64,000 bases of DNA from Litorivita sp040371945 (GCF_040371945.1 NZ_BAABWS010000003.1:124001-188000); one strand, 5' to 3'; shown: positions 8,777 through 18,174, numbered from the stretch's first letter. Translations and numbers: made by a program. The notes: generated by a model from the sequence alone, not told the origin.

Positions 8777-8871
8777 GGCGGCTTTGCATCTGGGCATTGC
8801 GCCTGATGGGTTCTATATGGGGGGTGCGCTGCGGCGCGCCCCTTTTTCTTATCCAACCAGAGGCCACGCCC

Positions 8872-9561
8872 ATGAGCTTTGACCGTTCCATCAAAATCGC
8901 CCCCTCGATCCTGTCGGCGGATTTCGCCAACTTTGGCCAAGAAATCCAAGCGATCGAGGCCGAGGGCTGTGATTGGGTGCATGTCGATGTGATGGACGGG
9001 CATTTCGTGCCGAACCTCACCTTCGGGCCGCCGCTGGTCAAAGCAATCCGCCCGCATATCAAAACCGTCATGGATGTGCATTTGATGATTTCGCCGGTGG
9101 ATCAATACCTTGAGGCCTATGCCGAGGCGGGCGCCGATGTGATCACCTCGCATCTAGAGGCCGGACCGCATATCCACCGCACGCTGCAAGCCACCCGCGC
9201 CTTGGGGGCCAAGGCGGGGCTTGCGCTCAACCCCGCGACCCGCGCCGAAGAGGCCGAATATCTTTTGGATATGGTCGATCTGATTTGCGTGATGACCGTC
9301 AACCCCGGTTTTGGCGGGCAAAAATTCATCCATAGCCAGATCGACAAGGTCAAGAAGCTGCGCGCGATGATCGGCGACCGCCCGATCCATATCGAGATCG
9401 ACGGAGGCATCACGCCCGAAACCGCGCCCTTGATGGCGGCGGCGGGGGCCGATGTTCTGGTTGCCGGATCGGCGGTGTTCAAAGGCGGATCGGTGCAAAA
9501 TCCCGCGCCTTACGGCGAGAACATCCGCGCCATTCGCGCGGCAGCAACGGCGGCGCAATAA
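8872..9561 (+). CDS. rpe: Ribulose-phosphate 3-epimerase
   Basis: The 229-aa TIM-barrel enzyme interconverts ribulose-5-phosphate and xylulose-5-phosphate in the pentose phosphate pathway. The metal-binding motifs HVDVMDGHFVPN and VMTVNPGFGGQ are intact, as is the IDGG motif near the C-terminus. I use the ATG at 8872 (MSFDRSIKIAPS), where homology to the family begins; upstream in-frame codons are not conserved-looking. It lies 95 bp after fba and is followed by a strong terminator, so fbp-fba-rpe may be read together. Confidence 0.96.
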   Translation: MSFDRSIKIAPSILSADFANFGQEIQAIEAEGCDWVHVDVMDGHFVPNLTFGPPLVKAIRPHIKTVMDVHLMISPVDQYLEAYAEAGADVITSHLEAGPHIHRTLQATRALGAKAGLALNPATRAEEAEYLLDMVDLICVMTVNPGFGGQKFIHSQIDKVKKLRAMIGDRPIHIEIDGGITPETAPLMAAAGADVLVAGSAVFKGGSVQNPAPYGENIRAIRAAATAAQ

Positions 9562-9589
9562 GCGTCAAGCCGTTTGAAAACAGGGCAGG

Positions 9590-9614
9590 GCGCGCGGGAA
9601 GCCGCGCGCTTTTT
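9590..9614 (+). terminator. Rho-independent terminator after rpe
   Basis: A perfect 8-bp GC stem (GCGCGCGG / CCGCGCGC) with a GAAG loop is followed by TTTTT. It sits between the convergent rpe and luxR-type genes. Confidence 0.85.
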
Positions 9615-9615
9615 G

Positions 9616-10185
9616 CTATCCCAGATGCGACAATCGCGCCAACAGCGCCGAGGCATTGCGCACTTCGAATTTCTTAAGCAACCTTGCGCGCACGTCCTCG
9701 ATGCTGCGCGGCGAGAGGCCCAATTCGCGGGCAATCTCCTTGCTGGTCAATCCGCGCGACAGGCCCGAAATCACATCACGCTCGCGCGGCGTCAGGCTTT
9801 GCGCGGCTTCGGCGCGGGCCAAGGGGGCAAAGCTCATCACCACCCGCGACAAAGGCGCATCGGGGGTCAGGGTTTGCGCGCGAAAGCGGAACCAGATCGG
9901 CTTGCCGCTGGCATGGCGCATGATGCGCTCGTCGCTATAGGTCGCCGCCTGTTTGAGCGGCTCAAGCCCGATATCGCGCACGCGGTCGAAATCGCCGCCC
10001 GACGGGTAAAGCATCCGAAAGCTTTCGCCTAATAATGCGGCACGCGGATAGCCGAACAATTCGGCAAAACGCGCGTTACAGGCGCGGATCACGCGATCCT
10101 CGCTCAAGACAATCCCGACCGGCGCGGCGTCAAAGGCCAAGAGGGACAGGGTTTGATCCGATATTTCGGGCGCGGATTGGGACAC
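9616..10185 (-). CDS. PAS-LuxR transcriptional regulator
   Basis: The 189-aa protein has a PAS sensor fold (about residues 10-115, DAAPVGIVLSEDRVIRACN onward) and a C-terminal LuxR/NarL-type helix-turn-helix (SLTPRERDVISGLSRG, about 128-185). No receiver domain or autoinducer-binding domain is present, so it probably senses a small ligand or redox state. The start is a GTG at 10185 with GGAAG 7 nt upstream; the long in-frame extension beyond it runs over the promoter region and looks non-coding. It is divergent from the M20-hydrolase operon, which it may control. A 20-bp palindrome lies between the two starts. Confidence 0.85.
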   Translation of the reverse strand: MSQSAPEISDQTLSLLAFDAAPVGIVLSEDRVIRACNARFAELFGYPRAALLGESFRMLYPSGGDFDRVRDIGLEPLKQAATYSDERIMRHASGKPIWFRFRAQTLTPDAPLSRVVMSFAPLARAEAAQSLTPRERDVISGLSRGLTSKEIARELGLSPRSIEDVRARLLKKFEVRNASALLARLSHLG

Positions 10186-10230
10186 TGCGAAGCTTCCATA
10201 ACGGGGGGCGGCCAAAGGGCGCCCGTGTTC

Positions 10231-10250
10231 ATACGGTATTGAGACCGTAT
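10231..10250. promoter_or_regulatory. 20-bp palindrome between luxR-type regulator and M20 operon
   Basis: ATACGGT-ATTGAG-ACCGTAT is a perfect 7-6-7 inverted repeat. The length matches LuxR-family operators. It is 46 bp from the regulator start and 75 bp from the M20 hydrolase start, a typical operator position for both. Confidence 0.55.
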
Positions 10251-10324
10251 CGCAACCCGCGCAAGCTTGACCAGAGAAAATCGACATCCGGCAGCAAAGA
10301 TGCGGCATAGCGGAGGCGCAAGAG

Positions 10325-11644
10325 ATGGTCAGCGATACCGATCTGGGACAACGATTGAGCAAGGCGGTTTTGGCCCGCCGCGACGATTTGATTGCGCTGA
10401 CCGGTGATTTGATCCGCATTCCGACGCTCAACCCGCCGGGGGAAAACTACCGCGAGATTTGCGACTACCTTGATCGCCGGTTGCTCAAATCGGGGTTCGA
10501 CACGCGTCTCATTCGCGCCAAAGACACCCCTGGCGATAGCGAGAAATACCCGCGCTGGAACATCGTCGCGCGCCGCGAAGGCACCCGCAGCGGCGACTGC
10601 GTGCATTTCAACAGCCATATCGACGTGGTCGATGTCGGCAAGGGATGGACCACCGATCCGTTCGGCGGCGCGCTGATTGACGGCAAAATCTATGGCCGCG
10701 GGGCCTGCGATATGAAAGGCGGGCTGGCCGCCAGCATCATCGCCGCCGAGGCGTTTTTGCAGGTCTGCCCCGATTTCGCGGGGGCGATTGAAATCTCCGG
10801 CACGGGCGATGAGGAATCGGGGGGCTTTGGCGGCGTCGCCTATCTGGCCGAGCAGGGGTATTTCGACCCCAAACGCGTGCAGCATGTGATCATCCCCGAA
10901 CCGCTCAACAAGGACCGCATTTGCCTTGGCCATCGCGGCGTGTGGTGGGCCGAGATCGAAACCCATGGCGAAATCGCCCATGGCTCCATGCCCTTTTTGG
11001 GCGATTGCGCCGTGCGCCATATGGGCGCCGTGGTGCGCGAGATGGAAGACAGCCTTTTCCCCGCGCTGGCGCGCAAACGCACCGACATGCCCGTGGTGCC
11101 CGAAGGGGCCAAACAATCGACGCTCAACATCAATTCGATCCACGGCGGCCAAGCCGAGGGCGAGGCCGATTTCACCGGATTGCCCAGCCCCTGCGTGCCC
11201 GATAGCTGCCGCATGGTGATCGACCGGCGGTTCTTGATCGAAGAGGATATCGACGAGGTCCAAGAAGAGATTCGCAGCCTGCTTGAAAAGGTCCGCGAAG
11301 GGCGCGAAAACTTCTCTTACGACATGCGCGAGATGCACCGCGTCTTGCCGACCATGACCGAAAAATCCGCCCCCATCGTGCAAACCGTCGCCAAGGCGAT
11401 TGCCGAAACCTTCGGGCGCGAGGCGGAATATGTCGTGTCTCCAGGCACTTACGACCAAAAACACATCGACCGTATCGGACGCCTCAAGAATTGTATCGCC
11501 TATGGGCCGGGGATTCTGGACCTTGCGCATAAACCGGATGAATATGTCGGGGTGGATGATATGATCCAATCCGCACAAGTGATGGGCCGCAGCCTGATTT
11601 CCTTGCTGGTTCAAGGGGATGGCGCCGCCACCAACGGGGAGTGA
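10325..11644 (+). CDS. M20-family metallohydrolase (ArgE/DapE-type deacylase)
   Basis: The 439-aa enzyme belongs to the family of acetylornithine deacetylase, succinyl-diaminopimelate desuccinylase and dipeptidases. Zinc ligands are recognisable in FNSHIDVVDVG and RGACDMKGG, the catalytic acids in GDEESGG, and the late His in GPGILDLAHKPDEYV. GGAGG lies 8 nt before the ATG. It is the first gene of an operon with a peptide-type ABC importer, so it more likely hydrolyses an imported N-acyl amino acid, peptide or amide than takes part in arginine or lysine synthesis. The substrate cannot be decided from sequence. Confidence 0.88.
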   Translation: MVSDTDLGQRLSKAVLARRDDLIALTGDLIRIPTLNPPGENYREICDYLDRRLLKSGFDTRLIRAKDTPGDSEKYPRWNIVARREGTRSGDCVHFNSHIDVVDVGKGWTTDPFGGALIDGKIYGRGACDMKGGLAASIIAAEAFLQVCPDFAGAIEISGTGDEESGGFGGVAYLAEQGYFDPKRVQHVIIPEPLNKDRICLGHRGVWWAEIETHGEIAHGSMPFLGDCAVRHMGAVVREMEDSLFPALARKRTDMPVVPEGAKQSTLNINSIHGGQAEGEADFTGLPSPCVPDSCRMVIDRRFLIEEDIDEVQEEIRSLLEKVREGRENFSYDMREMHRVLPTMTEKSAPIVQTVAKAIAETFGREAEYVVSPGTYDQKHIDRIGRLKNCIAYGPGILDLAHKPDEYVGVDDMIQSAQVMGRSLISLLVQGDGAATNGE

Positions 11645-11649
11645 ACGAC

Positions 11650-13137
11650 ATGTTTAACAAAACCATCAAAGGCGCGCTGATGGGCGCGAGTATTCTGGCA
11701 TCCGCCGCGGGCGCGGCATGGGCCGAACGCAGCGATCTGACCATCGCGATGCAGCTTGAGCCGCCGCATCTCGACCCGACCAGCGCCGCCGCCGGTGCCA
11801 TCGACAGCGTGGTCTATTCCAATATTTTCGAGGGGCTCACGCGGTTTGCCTCTGACGGTTCGGTCATTCCCGGTCTGGCGTCGGGATGGGAGATTTCCGA
11901 AGACGGTTTGACCTATACTTTCACCTTGCACGGCGATGTGAGCTTTCATGACGGCACGGCGATGGACGCCGAGGATGTGAAATTCTCGCTCGACCGCGCC
12001 CGCGCCGATGACAGCAGCAATGCGCAAAAGGCGCTGTTTGCGGGGATCACCGATGTCGAGGTGGTGGACCCGCTGACGGTCAAGGTGACGCTGGCCGAAC
12101 CCAACGGCGCGTTCTTGTTCAATATGGCGTGGGGCGATGCGGTGATCGTCGCGCCCGAAAGCATCGCGGATATCAAAACCAAACCCGTCGGCACCGGCGC
12201 GTTCAAATTCGTCAACTGGGTGCAGGGCGACAAAATCGACATCATGCGCAACGAGGCCTATTGGGGCGTCAAACCGGCGCTGGAAAAAGCCACGTTCAAA
12301 TTCATCTCTGACCCCACCGCCGCTTTTGCGGCCGTGATGGCCGAAGACATCGACGCCTTTGCCGGTTTCCCCGCGCCCGAGAACCTGCCGCAATTCGAGG
12401 CCGATCCGCGGTTTCAGGTGCTCGTCGGTTCGACCGAGGGCGAAACCATCTTGTCGACCAACAACAAAATGCCGCCCTTTGATAACGTCAAAGTGCGCGA
12501 AGCCGTGGCCCATGCGATTGACCGCCAAGCCATCATCGACGGGGCCATGTTCGGATATGGCACCCCGATCGGCACCCATTTCGCGCCCCATCACCCCGAC
12601 TATGTCGATCTGACAGGGCTGAGCACCTATGATCCCGAATTGTCCAAGAAACTTTTGGCCGAGGCCGGTTTCCCCGACGGGTTCAAAACCACCCTCAAAC
12701 TGCCGCCCCCCTCCTATGCGCGGCGCGGCGGAGAGATCATCGCGGCGCAACTGCGCGCCGTGGGGATCGAGGCCGAGATCAGCAATCTCGAATGGGCGCA
12801 ATGGCTGGAGCAGGTGTTCAAGGGCAAGGATTTCGGCCTGTCGATCGTCTCGCATACCGAGCCGATGGATATCGGCATCTATGCCAATCCCGATTATTAC
12901 TTCCAATATGACAACCCCGAATTCCAAGGGTTGATGGGTGAGTTGACCTCCGAAAGCGATCCGGCCGCGCGCTCGGCTTTGCTCAAGCAGGCGCAAGAGA
13001 TGATCGCCGAGGATTACGTCAACGGCTATCTGTTCGAATTGGCCTATCCCACTGTTGCCAATGCGAAAATCAAAGGCCTTTGGAAAGACGCGCCGACGCA
13101 GGCCGTCGATTTGACCGGCGTAAGCTGGAGCGATTGA
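11650..13137 (+). CDS. ABC transporter substrate-binding protein, dipeptide/oligopeptide family (SBP_bac_5)
   Basis: The 495-aa periplasmic binding protein has a signal peptide (about 1-26, cleavage near AWA-ER) followed by the family-5 signature region (IDSVVYSNIFEGLTRF). It would capture the solute for the two permeases downstream. A GTG at 11641 overlaps the M20 stop, but the ATG at 11650 has GGGGAG at better spacing and gives a cleaner signal peptide. The family transports peptides, nickel, opines and sugars; the adjacent deacylase argues for an N-acyl or peptide-like solute. Confidence 0.93.
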   Translation: MFNKTIKGALMGASILASAAGAAWAERSDLTIAMQLEPPHLDPTSAAAGAIDSVVYSNIFEGLTRFASDGSVIPGLASGWEISEDGLTYTFTLHGDVSFHDGTAMDAEDVKFSLDRARADDSSNAQKALFAGITDVEVVDPLTVKVTLAEPNGAFLFNMAWGDAVIVAPESIADIKTKPVGTGAFKFVNWVQGDKIDIMRNEAYWGVKPALEKATFKFISDPTAAFAAVMAEDIDAFAGFPAPENLPQFEADPRFQVLVGSTEGETILSTNNKMPPFDNVKVREAVAHAIDRQAIIDGAMFGYGTPIGTHFAPHHPDYVDLTGLSTYDPELSKKLLAEAGFPDGFKTTLKLPPPSYARRGGEIIAAQLRAVGIEAEISNLEWAQWLEQVFKGKDFGLSIVSHTEPMDIGIYANPDYYFQYDNPEFQGLMGELTSESDPAARSALLKQAQEMIAEDYVNGYLFELAYPTVANAKIKGLWKDAPTQAVDLTGVSWSD

Positions 13138-13238
13138 TCGCGCCATTTCGGCGGCGCGCCGCAGATGAAAACGGGCAGGGGCGCACCATGCGACCTTGCC
13201 GCCACAAGGCCTAATTCCCCTCTCGCCATAGGACGCTG

Positions 13239-14189
13239 ATGCTGCGCTATTTGCTCAAACGTGTGTTGTCTTTGGCGCTCTCGCTGGTAGTGGCCAGCGC
13301 GGTGATCTTCCTTTGCATCGAAGTCGTGCCCGGCGATCCGGCGGCCTATATGTTGGGGCTGAACGCGCAAGAGGACACTTTGGCCGCGCTGCGCGCCGAA
13401 CTGGGCCTCGAAGGCTCGACGCTCTCGCGCTATCTGTCGTGGGTGGGCGGCATGGTGCAGGGCGATTTCGGCACCTCCTACACCTATCGCACCCCCGTGG
13501 CCGAAATGATCGCAGAGCGGCTTTGGGTCTCGCTGCCGCTTGCGCTTTATGCGTTGGCGCTCTCGACGCTGATCGCCTTTCCCGCCGGTATCTGGGCGGC
13601 CTCGCGCCGCGGCAGCCTTGCCGATTACGGGGTGATGGGCGTGACGCAATTGGGCGTGGCGATCCCGAATTTCTGGTTTGCGATGCTGATGGTTCTGGTC
13701 TTTGCGATCAATCTGCGCTGGATGCCTGCGGGCGGGTTTGCCGGATGGGATGCGGGGGCGTTTGCGGCGCTCAAATCGCTGACCCTGCCCGCGATTGCCT
13801 TGGCCTTGCCGCAGGCGTCGATCTTGGCGCGGGTCATGCGCTCGTCGCTGCTTGATACTTTGGGCGAGGATTTCATTCGCACCGCCCGCGCCAAGGGCCT
13901 CACCCGCGCGCAGGCCCTGTGGCGGCATGCGCTGCGCAATGCGCTGATCCCCGTTCTGACCATCATCGGGCTACAGTTTTCCTTCCTTCTGGCCGGTGCG
14001 ATCATCATCGAGAATGTCTTTTACCTGCCCGGTTTGGGGCGGTTGGTGTTCAAAGCCATCTCGGCGCGCGATTTGATCGTGGTGGAAAGCGTTGTGATGC
14101 TTTTGGTCTTTGCGGTGATCATGGTGAATTTCGCCGTCGATGTCGCCTATGCCGTGGTCGATCCGCGCCTGCGCAGGGGGCGAGGATGA
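13239..14189 (+). CDS. ABC transporter permease, DppB type
   Basis: The 316-aa inner-membrane protein has about six transmembrane helices and begins with the usual MLRYLLKRVLSLALSL helix. The EAA-like loop (about 200-225, DTLGEDFIRTARAKGL) contacts the ATPase. It follows the binding protein by 101 bp and overlaps the next permease by 4 bp (ATGA), showing translational coupling. Confidence 0.95.
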   Translation: MLRYLLKRVLSLALSLVVASAVIFLCIEVVPGDPAAYMLGLNAQEDTLAALRAELGLEGSTLSRYLSWVGGMVQGDFGTSYTYRTPVAEMIAERLWVSLPLALYALALSTLIAFPAGIWAASRRGSLADYGVMGVTQLGVAIPNFWFAMLMVLVFAINLRWMPAGGFAGWDAGAFAALKSLTLPAIALALPQASILARVMRSSLLDTLGEDFIRTARAKGLTRAQALWRHALRNALIPVLTIIGLQFSFLLAGAIIIENVFYLPGLGRLVFKAISARDLIVVESVVMLLVFAVIMVNFAVDVAYAVVDPRLRRGRG

Positions 14190-15082
14190 GCGATCTGCCC
14201 GCCAATACAGCCCCCGCTGCCGCCCCCGCAGCCGCCAGCGCGCCAAGCCTCATGCGCCGCGCCTTGGCCAACCGCTCGCTGGTGCTCGGGCTGGTCTTGA
14301 CGGTGTTTTTCACCGGCATGGCGCTGATCTCGCTCATCTGGGTGCCCTACGACATCACGCAGATGCATATCGCCGACAAATTGCACCGCCCCGAAGCCGC
14401 GCATATCCTTGGCACCGACCATTTCGGGCGTGATATTTTCTCGATGATCATGGTCGGCGCGCGCACCTCGATTGCCGTGGCTTTGGTCGCGGTGGGCATC
14501 GGTATGGGGCTGGGCGTGCCGCTCGGGCTTTGGGCCGCCGCGCGCAAAGGATCCTTGATCGATGAGCTGATCATGCGCGGCAATGATCTGGTTTTCGCCT
14601 TTCCGTCCTTGTTGATCGCGATCATCATCACCGCGATTTTCGGGGCTTCTGCGCTCAATGCGATCATCGCCATCGGCATATTCAACATCCCCGTTTTCGC
14701 GCGGCTGACGCGTTCGGGTGCGCTGTCTTTGTGGACCCGCGATTACGTGCTGGCCGCGCGGGTGGCGGGCAAGGGGGCGGCGCGGATTTCTGTCGAGCAC
14801 ATCTTGCCCAATGTCACCAACCTGCTGATCGTCCAAGGCACCATTCAATTTTCGCTCGGCATCCTTGCCGAAGCGGGGCTGAGCTATGTCGGTCTTGGCG
14901 CGCAGCCGCCGGTGCCCAGTTGGGGCAGGATGCTGGCCGACAGCCAGACGATGATTTCCTTCGCGCCGCATCTGGCGATTTTTCCAGGATTGGCGATTTT
15001 GCTGACTGTGTTGGGGCTGAACCTCTTGGGGGACGGGCTGCGCGATCTGTTTGATCCGCGTCTGCGGCGGGGGCGCGAATGA
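14186..15082 (+). CDS. ABC transporter permease, DppC type
   Basis: The 298-aa inner-membrane partner of the DppB-type permease has an Ala/Pro-rich cytoplasmic N-terminus (about 1-30), then a membrane helix and the HILGTDHFGRDIFS signature typical of DppC proteins. The EAA-like loop lies around RDYVLAARVAGKGAARI. It overlaps both the preceding permease and the following ATPase gene by 4 bp. Confidence 0.95.
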   Translation: MSDLPANTAPAAAPAAASAPSLMRRALANRSLVLGLVLTVFFTGMALISLIWVPYDITQMHIADKLHRPEAAHILGTDHFGRDIFSMIMVGARTSIAVALVAVGIGMGLGVPLGLWAAARKGSLIDELIMRGNDLVFAFPSLLIAIIITAIFGASALNAIIAIGIFNIPVFARLTRSGALSLWTRDYVLAARVAGKGAARISVEHILPNVTNLLIVQGTIQFSLGILAEAGLSYVGLGAQPPVPSWGRMLADSQTMISFAPHLAIFPGLAILLTVLGLNLLGDGLRDLFDPRLRRGRE

Positions 15083-16686
15083 GCGATCTTCTGACCATCG
15101 AGGGCCTAAGCTTGTCGATCCACGGCGCGCCGATCCTGCGCGACGTCTCGCTCGGCGTGGGCGCGGGACAGATTGTCGGCGTCATCGGCGAAAGCGGCTC
15201 GGGCAAATCCATGACCGCCTTTTCGGTGATGCAGCTATTGCCGCGCGGCGCGCGCACGGCTGGGCGGATCACCTTGGACGGGCAGGAGATTTTGGACCTG
15301 CCCGAGCGCGATCTTTGCGCCCTGCGCGGCGAGACGGTCGGCATGGTGTTCCAAGAGCCGATGACCGCGCTCAACCCGCTCAAAACCATCGGCGATCAGG
15401 TGGCCGAAACCATCATGATCCATGAAAACACCACGCGCCGCGCCGCGATGATGCGCGCCCGCGAGGCCCTCGCCCGCGCCGAATTGCCCGAAGAGAAATT
15501 CGCGCTGACCCGTTATCCGCATGAGCTTTCCGGCGGGCAGCGACAGCGCGTGGTGATCGCCATGGCCATCGCCTTGCGCCCTAAATTACTGATCGCCGAT
15601 GAGCCGACAACCGCCCTCGACGTCACGACACAGGCGGAGATTCTCAAACTGCTCAAACGGCTTGTGCGCGAGGATGGTATGGGATTGTTGCTGATTTCGC
15701 ATGATCTGGCGGTGGTTGCCGATATGGCCGATCACATCGTCATCATGCGCCGCGGCGCGGTGGTCGAAGACGGCCCGTGCCCCGCGATTTTCGGCGCGCT
15801 CAAACACCCCTATTCGCTCGCGCTGCTCAAGGCCTCCGATCACAGCCCCGCCTATTCGGGCAGGCCATCGGAGGCGCCGCTGTTGGAACTGCGCGCGGTG
15901 GTGCGCGACTATCCCACGCGCAGCGGCGGGATATGGGGCAAAGCGGGGTCTTTTCGCGCCGTCGATAACGTCAGCTTCACCATCCGGCGCGGCGAGAACC
16001 TTGGCCTTGTCGGGGAGAGCGGCTGCGGCAAATCCACCCTGACCCGCGCGATCCTCGGGCTTGAGGCGGTGCAGGGCGGCGAGATATTATTGGACGGCGC
16101 GCCGGTCATGCAAAACGGCCGCGCCAGCCGCGACATACGCCGCCGTATGCAGGTGGTGTTCCAAGACCCCTACGGCAGCTTTAACCCGCGCCACCGCGTC
16201 GCGCGGCTGATCTGCGAACCCTATCATTTGCTCGCCGATCCGCCCAAGGGCGCGGCGCGGCGCGCGGCGATCACCGAGGCGCTCGAAGCGGTGGGGATGC
16301 AGGCCAGCGACGCCGATAAATACATCCACGAATTTTCCGGCGGGCAGCGCCAGCGCATCGCCATCGCCCGCGCGCTGATCATCAAGCCCGACCTGATCAT
16401 TCTGGACGAAGCGGTCAGCGCCTTGGATGTTTCGGTGCGCGCGCAGGTCTTGGACCTTCTGGCCGATCTTTCCGCACGTTTCGGGCTGACCTACCTGTTT
16501 ATCAGCCATGATCTGAGCGTGGTGCGCAATGTGTGCGACCGCGTTTTGGTGATGCAACAGGGCAAGATCGTCGAGCAGGGCGAGACCGACCAGATTTTCG
16601 GCGCGCCGCGCCAAGACTACACCCGCCGCCTGATGGAGGCGGCGCCGCGTTTGCCGCAGGCGGCAGGAGAACAGACCGGCCCGTAA
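15079..16686 (+). CDS. Fused DppD-DppF-type ABC transporter ATP-binding protein
   Basis: This single 535-aa protein carries two complete ATPase domains. The first has Walker A GESGSGKSM (about 36-44), signature LSGGQRQR and Walker B LLIADEP. The second has Walker A GESGCGKST (about 310-318), signature FSGGQRQR and Walker B LIILDEA. In many dipeptide importers these are two proteins (DppD and DppF); the fused form is also known in proteobacteria. It overlaps the permease stop by 4 bp and completes the importer. Confidence 0.96.
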   Translation: MSDLLTIEGLSLSIHGAPILRDVSLGVGAGQIVGVIGESGSGKSMTAFSVMQLLPRGARTAGRITLDGQEILDLPERDLCALRGETVGMVFQEPMTALNPLKTIGDQVAETIMIHENTTRRAAMMRAREALARAELPEEKFALTRYPHELSGGQRQRVVIAMAIALRPKLLIADEPTTALDVTTQAEILKLLKRLVREDGMGLLLISHDLAVVADMADHIVIMRRGAVVEDGPCPAIFGALKHPYSLALLKASDHSPAYSGRPSEAPLLELRAVVRDYPTRSGGIWGKAGSFRAVDNVSFTIRRGENLGLVGESGCGKSTLTRAILGLEAVQGGEILLDGAPVMQNGRASRDIRRRMQVVFQDPYGSFNPRHRVARLICEPYHLLADPPKGAARRAAITEALEAVGMQASDADKYIHEFSGGQRQRIAIARALIIKPDLIILDEAVSALDVSVRAQVLDLLADLSARFGLTYLFISHDLSVVRNVCDRVLVMQQGKIVEQGETDQIFGAPRQDYTRRLMEAAPRLPQAAGEQTGP

Positions 16687-16710
16687 TTTCGGGGCCAAAG
16701 GGAGGAAGAC

Positions 16711-18174
16711 ATGCGCGAGACATCGCAAGATCTGGATCTGTGGTTCGACCCGTCCAAATGCCTGATCGGCGGGCAATGGTGCGCGCCAGCGCTGGGCGGC
16801 ACTTTGCCCCTGTGGGACCCGTCCATCGGCGCGCGGATCAGCCAGATCGCGCGCGGCACATCCGAGGATATCGATGCCGCCGTTGGTGCCGCGCAGGCCG
16901 CGCGGGCGGGCACATGGAGCAAATGGACGGCGGCAGAGCGCGGGCGGTTCCTGCTCAAGCTGTCTGCTGCGGTTCTGGCGCGGGCGGATGATCTGGCGCG
17001 TATCGAGGCGATCGACGTGGGCAAGCCGCTCAAACAGGCGCGCGCCGATGCGCTGGCGCTGGCGCGTTATCTCGAGTTTTACGGCGGCGCGGCCGATAAG
17101 CTGCACGGCGAAACCATTCCCTATCTTGATGGCTACACGGTCTATACCCTGCGCGAGCCGCATGGGGTCACCGGCCATATCGTGCCGTGGAACTACCCGA
17201 TGCAAATCATCGGTCGGTCGGTCGGGGCGGCTTTGGCGGTGGGCAATGCCTGTGTGTTGAAACCGGCGGAGGATGCCTGCCTGACCGCTTTGGCGTTTGC
17301 CGATCTGGCGCGCGAGGCGGGGCTTCCTGATGGTGCGCTCAATGTGGTGCCGGGGCTGGGGGCAGAGGCGGGCGCAGCCCTGAGCGCCCATCGCGGCGTC
17401 AACCATATTTCCTTTACCGGATCGGTGGGCACAGGCATCGCCGTGCAAGAGGCCGCTGCGCGCAATGTGGTGCCGGTGACCTTGGAATTGGGCGGCAAAA
17501 GCCCGCAGATCGTGTTTGACGATGCCGATCTGGAGGCGGCTTTGCCCTTTTTGGTCAATGCGGGCATCCAGAATTGCGGGCAAACCTGCTCGGCCTCCTC
17601 GCGCATTTTGGTGCAGCAAAGCCGCTATGACGAGGTGCTGGAGCGGATGGCCGAACGCTACGCCGCCCTGCGCATCGGTGCGGCCATGGCGGATCTTGAT
17701 GTCGGGCCGCTCATTTCGGCCAAACAAAAAGCCATCGTCAGCGGCTATCTTGATCAGGGCCGTGATCTGCAGATCGCGGCGCAGGCCACGCTCGGCGATC
17801 TGCCCGAGGGCGGATATTACGTGCCGCCCACGCTGTTTTCCTGCGCGTCAGGCGATCATATCCTCGCCCAGTCCGAGGTCTTCGGCCCCGTGCAGGTGGT
17901 GATCCCCTTTGGCGACGAAGAGGAGGCGATGGCCATCGCCAATGGCACCGAATATGGTCTTGTGGCCAGCCTGTGGACCCGCGACGGGGCACGGCAGATG
18001 CGGGCGGCCAAGGCCCTGCGCGCGGGGCAGGTCTTCATCAACAACTATGGCGCGGGCGGCGGGGTGGAATTGCCCTTTGGCGGCACCGGCCATTCGGGCC
18101 ACGGGCGCGAAAAGGGCTTTGAGGCGCTCTACGGCTTTAGCGTGCTCAAGACCGTCGCGGCCTATCATGGGTAG
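16711..18174 (+). CDS. Aldehyde dehydrogenase family protein (NAD(P)-dependent)
   Basis: The 487-aa enzyme oxidises an aldehyde to its carboxylate. The cofactor-binding segment PWNYPMQI, general base Glu in LELGGKSPQ and nucleophile Cys in GQTCSASSRI are all present, as is the late EVFGPV motif. It resembles the betaine/aminoaldehyde dehydrogenase branch. It follows the ABC ATPase by 24 bp with GGGAGG before the ATG, so it probably handles an aldehyde derived from the imported solute. Confidence 0.94.
   Translation: MRETSQDLDLWFDPSKCLIGGQWCAPALGGTLPLWDPSIGARISQIARGTSEDIDAAVGAAQAARAGTWSKWTAAERGRFLLKLSAAVLARADDLARIEAIDVGKPLKQARADALALARYLEFYGGAADKLHGETIPYLDGYTVYTLREPHGVTGHIVPWNYPMQIIGRSVGAALAVGNACVLKPAEDACLTALAFADLAREAGLPDGALNVVPGLGAEAGAALSAHRGVNHISFTGSVGTGIAVQEAAARNVVPVTLELGGKSPQIVFDDADLEAALPFLVNAGIQNCGQTCSASSRILVQQSRYDEVLERMAERYAALRIGAAMADLDVGPLISAKQKAIVSGYLDQGRDLQIAAQATLGDLPEGGYYVPPTLFSCASGDHILAQSEVFGPVQVVIPFGDEEEAMAIANGTEYGLVASLWTRDGARQMRAAKALRAGQVFINNYGAGGGVELPFGGTGHSGHGREKGFEALYGFSVLKTVAAYHG

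Noticed and set aside
6545..8797. Long minus-strand frame (750 codons) over fbp and fba
   Set aside because: Shadow of two clear plus-strand enzymes with intact catalytic motifs.
6596..9561. A Calvin-cycle (cbb) operon
   Set aside because: fbp, fba and rpe also serve gluconeogenesis and the pentose phosphate pathway. No rubisco, phosphoribulokinase or cbbR is in the window.
16087..17727. Minus-strand frame (546 codons) over the ABC ATPase and ALDH
   Set aside because: Spans two genes with intact motifs on the plus strand; composition typical of an antisense shadow.
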